A stretch of 64,000 bases of DNA, taken from Primulina eburnea (Eukaryota > Streptophyta > Magnoliopsida > Lamiales > Gesneriaceae). Where the stretch lies: positions 759,001 through 823,000 of the forward strand of contig NC_133109.1 of the NCBI RefSeq assembly GCF_022965805.1. Direction: 5' to 3'. How positions within the stretch are numbered: position 1 is the first letter of the stretch; each line of letters starts with the position of its first letter. A model generated the notes under the pieces. The model did no database searches, had not been told where the DNA came from, and saw only the letters and a program-made list of their open reading frames with translations. Below, in pieces: positions 1 to 9,670 of the stretch. The translations under genes were made by a program, and so were the position numbers.

Positions 1-927
1 ATAAAAATATGCAAACATACACTACCAAAATTATAATTTTCACATTAAAAAAAAAGAAATAAAAAAAACTCAAATTTTAGCAATTCTTTTTTCTTCAACA
101 ACGCCTCTCCCACACTACATGCATAAGCATATTATGCAACAAAAATTCTTTATTATCGCAAAATTAATTAAACTCGGAAGTAAAAATTTACAGAACTTGA
201 AAACGTAAAATCGAATACGTCACATTTTTATTTCATTTTGTAATTTCCTAATGTGGGAATTTAAGGTTGTAAAGTCCCAATTACAAAATACATATCACTT
301 AGACTTCTAAATGGCTAAAAAGAAAGCATATACTCTCCACCACCTATTTCCATTAAATTACTCATTCAAATCCCATCACCCTTTTTTTTCCAATAAAGGT
401 TTGAAAAAAATTAAGATATTTTTAAAATATTTATTTTATTCGAGTCAGGTTGCTTGATCCGCCTCAAAGAGAAGGTAACGTCCCGATAAAACGATGCAAA
501 TTTTATCAAGCATCACAGAGAAAAGGTTAAATAAGTATGAGGTGAAGCTTAAATTTTAATATATGACACAATGAGATTAAATCATAATGTGTATTCTTAA
601 CAAATTTTTAGTGTTTTTTTATTTATTGAGTCTAAAATTAAAGTCCCATTTTGATTCCCACTTAATTTACTTTATATTGAAAACTATTTGACTTTGAGAT
701 CATTGCTGCATTTGGAATTTTGGATCCTTCAAATGGAATCTCTTGATAAGTGGACTTTTACTATTTACTGTGAAAAATTCTTTTTAAAAAAAATATATAT
801 ATATGAAGGGGAAAAGTTCAAATTGGTTGGTTTTTACTATTGAGAGATGCTCGTTTGATGAGTGAAACGAATAAATTACCATGTCATATAATCACTAATT
901 TAATTTATATTTTTATTCATAGTTTTG
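1..927. other. AT-rich intergenic DNA, no gene seen
   Basis: Low-complexity AT-rich sequence with many homopolymer A and T runs. I see no long reading frame, RNA gene or recognisable transposon in it. Confidence 0.6.
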
Positions 928-1279
928 TGTTGAGATGTAATAATTATCTTTGGTGAATATAACGATCGAATCATGATATTAGAGCTGTTATGCATTATCA
1001 AAATTTGAGTTGCATCATTACTATCAGCTATAACTTTTGGTAAAACGACAAACACTCGGTCTTACAATTGATATCAGAACCAATGTCATGTATTTGATTC
1101 TCATTGATTGCAAAGAATACAATCATTAAGAGTGAGATTGTTGAGGTGCAATAATTGTCTCTGTTGAGTAGAGCGATCGAACCATGAAACTTGGGTTGCT
1201 ACGTTGTATGCGGTTTAAAAGATTGCGCCATTACCATCAGCTATAGCTTTTGGTAAAGTAGCAAGCGTTCGATCCTATA
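928..1279 (+). mobile_element. Miniature LTR element (TRIM/SMART-like), 139-141 bp LTRs
   Basis: Two similar direct repeats, 928-1066 and 1139-1279, begin TGTTGAG. The first ends CA; the second appears to end TA. They flank only about 72 bp. That internal piece starts with a diverged primer-binding site (about 1069-1081, TGATATCAGAACC, resembling the complement of initiator-Met tRNA) and ends with a purine tract (1128-1138) just before the second repeat. The layout LTR-PBS-PPT-LTR without coding sequence is that of a TRIM. The flanking pentamers TTTTG (923-927) and CTTTG (1280-1284) could be a decayed target duplication. The tail of the second LTR seems partly duplicated to about 1311. Related LTR pieces lie at about 1640-1780 and 42393-42532. 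Confidence 0.65.
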
Positions 1280-1639
1280 CTTTGGTAAAACGACAAACAT
1301 TTGATCTATCACTTGATTAATAGAATATGTTAAATAAATTTGAATCAAACAAGTAGTTATAATGAACTCTTATTCAAGTTGAATTCGAGAACATGCATTG
1401 TTTTTACCCTTGCTCCAGGCGATATTAATAAAATAAATCTTGAAGTTGAATATGTATATCAAAATACATGTCAGTATTTGTTCAATTGAATTCTTTTAGA
1501 GCCTATTTATTAGCAAGAGATAATCAATTAATTAATTTGCTTAGGTAACTTTTTAAGAAAAAAATATCATTTAAAAAACTTAGTCTTACTGTCTTAGTAG
1601 GTTGAATTCTCAAACCAAATGGAGTCTAGTGTGGATGAA

Positions 1640-1795
1640 AATAAAATTTTTCATATTTTGATAACTGCAATATTTATTTTTGCTAAAAGAACGGTCGAAT
1701 CGTGACGCTTGAATTATTGTTGGTTACATCATTAACATTAGTTATAGTATTTAGTAAAGCGACAAATGTTTGGTCCTACAATTGGTATCGGAGCC
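1640..1795 (+). mobile_element. Fragment of the same miniature LTR element plus PBS
   Basis: The 3' part of the repeat described at 928-1279 (GAACGGTCGAATCGTGACGC through GGTCCTACA) ends CA at 1780. It is followed directly by TGGTATCGGAGCC (1783-1795), a better preserved initiator-Met primer-binding site than that of the complete copy. The left boundary is uncertain and no second LTR follows. Confidence 0.55.
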
Positions 1796-1887
1796 TAAGT
1801 TATTAGTACAAGTGTTCCAAGAAGCATATTTCCCTACTTATTGGTCAGAAAATTTTGGGTTAAGTGCATAAATGAAAACCACAAATA

Positions 1888-1980
1888 ACTCAAGAATGTG
1901 GAGAGCCAAAAGAAACTTCATCTCATATTCATAAGCTATAATTTTTATTGAAACTTTAAATTTAATCCAAATTTTCAACA
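1888..1980 (-). repeat. Copia LTR-end fragment, matches 8063-8152
   Basis: About 90 bp around AACTCAAGAATGTGGAGAGC match the 8.06-8.15 kb region in the same orientation. Read on the minus strand both start TGT and share the run to the ACTCAAG block. I infer these are starts of the two LTRs of the minus-strand copia remnant between them. The match is short, so this is tentative. Confidence 0.45.
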
Positions 1981-2104
1981 ATACTCTACATGAATGAAAA
2001 TTGATACAAATCTTGATGGTAAAGTTTTACAGTGGAATCCTGCATAGGATATGTAGGTGTTACCCTTTTAACTATCCCATATGAAATATATTTGCCTTAC
2101 TAAA

Positions 2105-4266
2105 TGTAAGGCCCAAGAATTACAGAATCGATAACCAAGATTATTAATCGTTATTAACGTGAGACTCGGAAGATATGAAAACGCATGACATGCAATGAGG
2201 GAAGAAAAGACATGAGAAAATAGGGTTTGCAAGACCGCACCCGCGCCAGAACAGGAGTGCACCCGCGGTCATGCAATTGTGGATTTTTGCAAGAAAGGCC
2301 GAAGCCACACCGCACCCGCGGTGCAACCAAGACCGCACCCGCGGTGCATGGACAGTAAGTTGGCAAATTTTATTCGAGGCGACACCGCACCCGCGGTAAG
2401 AACAAGACCGCACCCGCGGTGGTGGTACCGCACCCGCGGTCTAAGATGTACCGCACCCGCGGTGCTGAATTTCAGAAAATGAAAGATAATGTCGAAGCAT
2501 GAGCGCACCCGCGGTGCATGACACGACCGCACCCGCGGTCATGCGTGTTGCTTGAAAAATGATGCCACGTTTCAGATTGTGCATGCAGTATATATACAGA
2601 TGAATGGCACGTAATTCATCAGAAAAATGGAGAAAGGGGCGAAGATTTTGATAGAAAATCCTTACGCCTTTTAGATTGGCGATTGTGGAAGATCCGTCTA
2701 TCAGAATTCAAATCCGAACGCAGTACCGTGTTCCTCTCGACTCGAGCTACACAAGGACGTAAGTTTCATTACGTTTTGCAGTGTTTTGACATTATGATGT
2801 TGTCAGAATTTAATATGATTCAGATATGGTGTTTCTGCTACCATATATATTGTATAATCGAAGTCAGATTTCAGAATAGACTGGTTATGCAATTGTTATG
2901 AATTGTGAAAGATATTGATTGATATTTTGATATCATAATTGTGTTAGTATTCAGAGTATGAATTCTATTGACACAGATTAGGAGTTCCGGTATTATATCT
3001 GTGATGTTCAGATTGACGGGGTTTTTCAGATTGTATTGTTGTGCCGTCGAAACATCAGTTGAGTTAGATTAATCAGATTCAGATATGATTTCGATTAGAT
3101 TGTGATATTACTGATATGACTCAGATTGTATCTTGTTCAGATATTGATCAGATTGTATACTGATTTGAGTATTGATCAGAACAGATTGTGTATGGAGTTA
3201 TTCACTGATACAGCGTATTCGATATTGTCATTTCAGATTGATATGGACAGAGTTGAATACAGATCATCGTCTTCGTCAGACCGGGACGACAAAGGTATAA
3301 TTCATGTGATATTCGGGAAGATACAACTCAATTGAGATCTCATTTGAGTTTCCCAATAAAATCACATACTAGAATTATTGTTGTTTAATGTATGATATGA
3401 TTATGCTTTGTTTACAGATTGTTATTTATTGCATTTAAGATAGGGAGTCTTGACAGATCCGACAAACTTCTAGATGTTCGGTGATATCACAGCTTAGGGG
3501 AAGACCATTCTCCTATTGTAGATGTGGATACAGATCAGGCCGAAGTCTAGGAATAAGACGTACCGTCACCCCGATTGGGAGGGTAGGTGATAGATCGTCT
3601 TATTCACACCGGGATCCCTAGAGTTATAATTGAGTCGAGTCTAGACATGATTTGAATAGAACTGCATGTGTTTATAGATATGGTTTCATAGACTATGAAA
3701 CCCATGTTTATTGCTTTCAGTTATGACAGCATGTTTATATGATTTGCTTTAAATTGCATGTTCATCTGAATTGAGTTGCATGCTTATTTTGATTTGATTT
3801 CATAGATTATGAAATCTATTACTTTTGAATATGATCATGATAGCATGTTTTATGATTTAGATTGTTTCTATACATGCTTACCATGTTTTATACTGGGATT
3901 TATTCTCACCGGAGTTATCCGGCTGTTGTCTTGTTTTGTATGTGTGCATGACAACAGGTGGGGCATGATCGGGGTCGAGAAGATGACGAGAGAAGACGAG
4001 TTTAGCGTGGTGATTCCGGACTTACTGTAGAGTAGGTTTTATTACTAGAACTTTAGTAGTTGAACCTTAGATTAGTTAAAAGACTGTTGTACAGTATGGT
4101 TCTTTTATACTGAAATGTAGTTTTATACAGATATGTATATTATGTAGATGTCATTACCTTCCGCACTTTATTTTAAAAAGAAAAATTTTTAGACCCTGTT
4201 TTATCAGAACTGATAATTAAATCCCAAAGATGATTAATGAGAAAGATCAGCGTCCGGGTCCCCACA
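2105..4266 (+). mobile_element. Solo LTR of a Tekay-like Ty3/gypsy element
   Basis: It starts TGTAAGGCCC and ends GGTCCCCACA, like the LTRs of the element at 30235-38822 (TGTAATGCCC ... GGTCCCCACA). It shares with them the GC-rich palindrome array, the CTTACGCCTTTT block, and the CTCACCGG ... CCGGCTGTTGTCTTG ... GACAACAGGTGGG segment near the end. No gag or pol follows, so it is a solo LTR (2162 bp). Flanking pentamers are CTAAA and CTAGC, an imperfect target duplication. It sits inside the 3' region of the decayed copia element, so it inserted later. Confidence 0.8.
2234..2540. repeat. GC-rich palindrome array in solo LTR (about 10 copies)
   Basis: About ten copies of ACCGCACCCGCGGT lie at irregular spacing of 7-60 bp. 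Each copy has 5-bp complementary arms (ACCGC/GCGGT) and a 4-nt ACCC centre. In several copies the arms extend to 6 bp (GACCGC/GCGGTC). The first copy is degenerate. Five copies occur in each LTR of the full-length relative at 30235-38822. Confidence 0.9.
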
Positions 4267-4644
4267 CTAGCTGATCAGCAGACATGATATCTTTGAACTG
4301 TTCTACTGTTTATGTAAATTAAAATATAATTCACAAATAAATCTCTCTTATACAATTTTGTTCTCGTGATTGTGTTCGCTTTTTGCCATGAACACACGCC
4401 TGGTTCTGCGATAGGGTCAAGTCTCTCACATGAATGATTCTTTATTGTTTATCATCAAAATTATTAAAAACCGTATACTTATCCTCGACATTCATTGTTT
4501 CATAATAGGAATGGACTAAGGTTAACTTCCACATATCCACCAAATCCATATAATCACCAAATCCATGCGATTAAGTTGTCCCATTGAGTCTAGTTCTTGG
4601 GATCCCCGGTCAAATTATGTTGGGTTTTCCTTCACACTAATTTA

Positions 4645-6185
4645 TTCAATAGGCTTAAGACACATTTTTCTTCACGATTTCGCAACTAATTCTATGTTTA
4701 ATCATTTGTTTAGTGTATCCGCTATGTTATCCTTTGGCTTTACGTAGTCAACTGATATACTTCAGTTGAGAGTAGTTGTTTAAAAGTATTATGTGTACAA
4801 CGTATATGCTTAGATTTATCATTATACATATTGTTTTGTTCATTTCGAATCGCAGATTGGCTATAACAATGTATACTTACGGTCGGCACAAGTTTTTCTC
4901 ATCCTGGAACATCTTCTAATTGTTGATGCAGCCATTCAGCCTCTTCAATACATTTGTCAAGAGCTATAAAGTCATATTTCATCATGGATCTGACTATTAC
5001 ATTTTGTTTACAAGATTTTCACGCAATTTTTGTACTTCTAAAGTTAATAAAAATTTACGTGTAAATTTGAGTATTTCATATCATATATCCATTTTGCATT
5101 ACTGTATCATTCGATAACAGTAAGATATCTTGTATAGTGCAGTCCATGGTCATGAGTGTACATTAAGTACCTTAGCAATCTGATAATTTCTTTCCAGTGT
5201 TCAACTCCAGGATTACTCGTGAATATTTTCAATTTGCTTACTGCATAAGTTATATATAATCTTGCACAACTCATTAAGTACATCAGTCTTCAATGACTCT
5301 AGAGTATTGTAATCGAGAGATACTCTCACATCGATTATTTGATAGATGTTGACTTGTAACCATCGAGGTTCTAGCCCATACACAGTCATCATTATTGAAT
5401 ATATCAAGGATTTTGTCCACATAATGTGACTGGATTAGAACTTGCTTTTCTGATGTTCTATTATTTTTAATTTCAAGGATCGCACCGGTTAAGTCCAAAT
5501 CCTTCATGTCAAATTTTGAGTTTGACAACTTGTTGATAGATTTAATCATATCATCATTGCTACCAATGATAAGTATGTCATCTATATAAAGACATAAAAT
5601 AACATAGCCATTTTCATTGTTCTTTACATACACATGTTTATCGTATTAATTGAAATTAAATTCACTTTCTATCATGGCTTTATCAATTTTTTCGTGTCAT
5701 TACTTTGCTGCTTGTTTTAAGTCATATAGAGATTTCATCAGTTTATAAGCTTTATTTTCTTGCCCAGTCGCAAAAAATTACTCATTTTTTCTGTGTAAAT
5801 TTTCTCTTCTAAATCTCCATTTAGAAAAGTTGTCTTTATATCCATTTTGGTGTACTTCAAGATTCCGCAAGGCGGAAATCTCAACTATCACACAAACAAA
5901 AGTTATTCTCGTTACAAGATTTACTTATCTATGGTTCCATCTGATTTCATTTTTTGTTTGAAAATCTATTTAAAACCTAATGTTTGCTTCCTCGAGGAAG
6001 ATTCATTAATTTTCATGTATAATTTTGTAAAATGGATTCCATTTTAGAATTGGTAGTCTCTTTCAATTGCGTTCTCTAAGATGAATTCACAGCTTCCTTG
6101 AAGCTTCGAGATTCACTTTCCATCATGAAAGTGATAAAATCCGGACCAAAATATTTCTATGTCCTTGCTCTCTTACTACGTCTAG
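4645..6185 (-). pseudogene. Copia pol remnant: integrase tail, reverse transcriptase, RNase H
   Basis: On the minus strand the order is an integrase C-terminal linker (FGPD-like, then FKEAVNSS), the RT block MDIKTTFLNGDLEE, KSLYDLKQAAK, the catalytic YIDDILIIGS box (about 5590-5560), SQSHYV-like and EYSRVI-like motifs. RNase H follows (EEAEWL about 4945-4925, SKHIR, DNIADTLNK). Copia RT normally has YVDD; here YIDD is still acceptable. Several stop codons and frame changes interrupt it (for example around 6065 and 4900), so it cannot encode a polymerase. The open pieces seen at 5283-5633 and similar are fragments of this one pseudogene. Confidence 0.85.
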
Positions 6186-6434
6186 GTTCAACCTCATGGT
6201 TAACCTGATTTTCTTTTTCAACTCTCTCATATAATATTTTGGATAAACTTGGTTCTTCCTTAGATTTTCATGGAAACACATGTTCAAATAACAAAACATT
6301 TCTTGATTCATTATCGTATTCTTGTGAATATCTTATATTTGAGATTCATGTACAAGAAAACGATAGCGCTACTGTTTGGAAGTGGATACTACTACCTTGG
6401 CAAGATATCTCACACTGGTAAGTATTGGTAGGGA

Positions 6435-7395
6435 TGAGTTCTTCTTTTTGTTTGTGCTTCGGATAATTCTTGAAATCATCCCAACCAGAGGCAATTTTTC
6501 AATGATAGCTGCCACTTGGAAGGTTTCATTCAGCACCATGCCCTTTGCGTGAATATCGTGCAGGATCACTTGGAGTAGGGTTGGGTACGGTACGGTATAC
6601 CGTACCGAACTACAGTACCGTATACCGTATCGAAAATATCGGTATGGAATATTTTTTATAACGATACCGATACCAGAAATTCGGTATACCGCACATTCGG
6701 TATACCGAATTTTCGATATGAAAAAGTTCATACCGATATCGTACCGACACCGAAAATTTTGTCGATATACCGTACTTAAATTTTAAAATAATAATAACAA
6801 AAAAGTATTTTCGGTATTTCAGTATATACCGAAATACCGGAAAAAAAAATATTCCGTACCGATACCGATACCGAAAATTTCGGTACGGTTCAAACCGTAC
6901 CGAAATTTTTGGTATCCTTATTTTTTCGGTAAGTTCGGTATTTTTTTCGTTACGGTTTTTTCGGTATTTCGATATTTTTTCCCCCCTAACTTGGAGTTCC
7001 TGAACTTTACTGATAATCTTTTTAGAGTCAATCATATTGTAGTCCAAGAATCGACCAACGATAAATTTCTTGGCCTTGATGTCCTCGGTTCTGTATTTTC
7101 GATCTAGAAACTCCCACAATTCCTGAGTTGTCTTATTTTCACTATACAGATTGTATATCGAATCAGCCAAACAATTCATTTTGTAATTTCTACAAAAGAA
7201 CTATGAATGGTGCTATGCATCAATAGCACTAGTATTCTTCACATCTCCGTCAACATCATCTAGTTTGGGAGCATCCTCGGTAAGAAACCTTTCTAGATTC
7301 AAGATGGTGAGATAAAAGAACATCTTTTATTGTCACTTTTTAAATTTGAGCCCTCGAATTTCTCCGATTTATTGGCATGGCTTACAGGCATAACA
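6435..7395 (-). pseudogene. Copia gag remnant split by a MITE
   Basis: The minus strand encodes MPVSHANKSEKFEG (about 7395-7354), then NCLADSIYNLYSENKTTQEL (about 7178-7120), then the KYRTEDIKAKKFIVGRFLDY block, then VQELQ, where the 413-bp MITE interrupts. After the MITE the frame resumes with VILHDIHAKGM (about 6567-6535) and AAIIEKLP. Copia gag normally reads straight through this junction. The frame is otherwise decayed, with a frameshift near 6480. Confidence 0.85.
6576..6988. mobile_element. hAT-type MITE made of GGTATACCG words
   Basis: This 413-bp insertion lies in the copia gag remnant. The 8-bp target duplication ACTTGGAG (6568-6575 and 6989-6996) is exact. The ends are TAGGGTTGGG and, on the other strand, TAGGGGGGAA, the TAGGG-type terminal inverted repeat of hAT elements. 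The interior is a dense series of GGTACGGTATACCG-like words in both orientations, so much of it can fold back. No transposase is encoded, so movement would have needed one in trans. Confidence 0.85.
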
Positions 7396-8152
7396 CCAAC
7401 ATTGACTTTCATAACCAGGGGAGTAACCTTTGGAACATTCGAGACATTCGAATCAGTAAGCATGTCTTCAACAAATTCACATAATGAGTATAAACAAAAA
7501 AATGTTTTAATATTGTTAGCCAAGATGATAAAATCCCAAATATCTAAACAAAAATTATAGACGAAATCAGGGTCGTATAAACACAAACAAAAGCAGTTTA
7601 TAACTGAAAGTATAAATATTGATTATGTAAAACAATAGGAAACCAGAAAATCAAACTGATGCCTGTACGAAGTACAATTTTCTTAAAACAGATTTATCTC
7701 CTCTAAAGGTGTTTCAAGGATCAAGACGTATAACTGTTTCCGAGGATATGATGACAAAACCATGCAGCAAATTAGCACGAAGTAACTACATCGGCAAACT
7801 GAAAACGTACTTTCACTTTATCACCAAAACTTAACATAAGCCATATGAAAAGCTAATAATATGAAATACAAGATAATGCTTGAGTGAGATGCTGATCGTG
7901 TTTGTACAAAAAAATATTTTATATATGGATCAGGAAATGAACTCAATATTTATAAGCTCAAAAAATCTCCAATTAACTAAAAAACATGAAGATTCAAAAG
8001 TTTCCAATTAACTCAAGAATTTGGAAAATCAAAAGACATCTCTACAATCACTTGACAAAACTAACTCAAGAATGTGGAGAGCCAAAAGACACCTCTACAT
8101 TCATGAGCCATAATTTTTATTCAAATTTTCAATTTAATCTACATTTCCGACA

Positions 8153-8760
8153 TCTCCAACCATAACTTATACACACTCTCACCTTCATTATTTGCGAAAC
8201 TTTTAATTGTTTTTTTCCCCAAATATGTATCAATGAAAATTTATTTGGTGAATCATTTAGTTTTTCAGTTGTTTTTTGATGTACCTGAGAAACATCATCA
8301 AACAATGCAAACGATTAAGAATTTGATTGTTGCACAATTGCTATTTATGTTTTCATTCAATGTTATAGTCCATTTATACAATAATATCATTTTATATATT
8401 CTTGTGAAACACAATGAGTTTAAATTATGTACGATAATATTTTAATAGTTTTTTTAGCATGATAACATAATATTTATATTTAATAAAGGTAAAATAATAG
8501 TTGAAAAAAATACTACAATTTATTTTATCATTTGACTTGTAATAATTCTAATAATTATCTTACATATGCACAACCTACTAACATAAATAAAATAGATGGG
8601 GAGGTTATTTGGACCTATCACCAAGTTATAATTATATATGTCTAAACTCACACACATTACGAGAAAAGTCGAGAATAAAAGGCCACCTTAAATTGAGGAA
8701 TTGTTTATTAAATTATTATTCATTTTTGCACACGTCGTCACCATTAAGACCATGTCTAGA
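8153..8760. other. Intergenic, no gene recognised
   Basis: AT-rich DNA. A 70-codon open stretch at 8233-8445 is rich in Ile, Phe and Asn and resembles no protein I know; I treat it as chance. Confidence 0.5.
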
Positions 8761-8943
8761 AGAGTCCGTCTCATGTGAGATCGTTTTACAGATTTTAATC
8801 TGTGAGACAGATCAAACCTACTGATATTCACAATAAAAAGTAATACTATTAGCATAAAAAGTAATATTTTTTCATGGATGACACAAATAAGAGATTCGTC
8901 TCACAAATACGACCCGTGAGACCGTCTCACCCAAATTTTTACC
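8761..8943 (-). repeat. GTGAGAC-ended dispersed repeat, copy 1
   Basis: One of about 14 copies in the window. Copies are about 185 bp with a near-palindromic GTGAGACSGTCTCAC at each end and an AT-rich middle containing TATTACTTTTTAT and its complement. This copy is in the inverse orientation, ending CCGTGAGACCGTCTCACCC. Confidence 0.85.
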
Positions 8944-9548
8944 TACCTTATAAACTATTTATTATTATTGTTATTGTGTTGTTATTTTTGGTACCAAAAT
9001 AATATAAATTTTGTAAAAAAATTAGGCTTCATTAGTAAATAGGACCGAAACCAAATTCGAATAATATCTCGATCAAACACTTATTTCAGACCCCAGCAAC
9101 ACTTATTTCTTGAATTGGATATTTTTGTTTTTTTTAAAAAAAAAAAAATCAACCGAAATAGTAAACGTTGTTATTTTTATGCAAAAATAGTTAATTGAAA
9201 TTACTTATAATCGTTGATCATTTACAATTAATCTGATATCAAAATCTCAAATTTGGAACGAGTTTCTAGAATCCAAGTGAAATTATAATATAACCACTCC
9301 CGTTTAAAAAAAAACACTTAAATTCTTATAAAATCCAACATATTTAATATGATTAAATTGAACAAAATTAATTAAGAAATTTTTTAACTCTTTTATTTTT
9401 CTTATTTATTTAATTTACTGTTAGAAATGAAGACACCAAAGAATCCACAAAATCAGATTCCTTTCTCTCCTCTCTCAGGCAAACAGTTCCATCACAGCTT
9501 GTGCTGCTACTTTGTTTTTCCTTTTCCCTCTAGCTCTGTTTGATACCC
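8944..9548. promoter_or_regulatory. Upstream region of the CCT-motif gene
   Basis: AT-rich DNA with long A runs (about 9130-9150, 9305-9315) passes into a C/T-rich stretch (about 9460-9535) just before the TATA box. I see no other gene. Regulatory elements beyond the TATA box cannot be assigned by eye. Confidence 0.4.
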
Positions 9549-9556
9549 TATAAATA
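9549..9556 (+). promoter_or_regulatory. TATA box of the CCT-motif gene
   Basis: TATAAATA lies 122 bp before the start codon at 9671, in a pyrimidine-rich context typical of plant core promoters. The intervening sequence would be the 5' leader. Confidence 0.7.
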
Positions 9557-9670
9557 GGCCTTTCCACCATTAAAGTTTTTCTCTTTCTATCTAAAATATT
9601 TACATTCAGCTTCTCTAATATTTCTGTAAACCCTCAAAAGGTGACAAATTTCAAAGAAAAAGTGAGGTAA

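Larger units (their letters stand above)
4480..8152 (-). mobile_element. Decayed Ty1/copia (Tork-like) retrotransposon, internally deleted
   Basis: Read on the minus strand, the element runs from an LTR-like start at 8152 through gag (about 7395-6435), the last part of integrase, reverse transcriptase and RNase H (about 6185-4645). It lacks the zinc knuckle, protease and most of integrase, so a large internal deletion joined gag to the integrase tail. Stops and frameshifts are scattered throughout. The 3' end is obscured by the Tekay-like solo LTR at 2105-4266. The assignment rests on typical copia words in order: NCLADSIYNLY, VQELQ, FKEAVNSS, MDIKTTFLNGDLEE, YDLKQAAK, YIDDILI, EEAEWL and DNIADTLNK. 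Confidence 0.85.

Noticed and set aside
2234..2540. Regularly repeated short palindromes that could resemble a CRISPR array
   Set aside because: Spacing is irregular (7-60 bp), the repeats are 14 bp, the context is a plant LTR, and no cas-like gene exists.
2100..4271. Exact 5-bp target duplication for the first solo LTR
   Set aside because: The flanks are CTAAA and CTAGC; only the first three bases agree, so I do not claim it.
6610..7179. 189-codon open stretch on the minus strand as one gene
   Set aside because: Its first part is copia gag and its second part is the MITE insert rich in RYRYR; it is a chance fusion.
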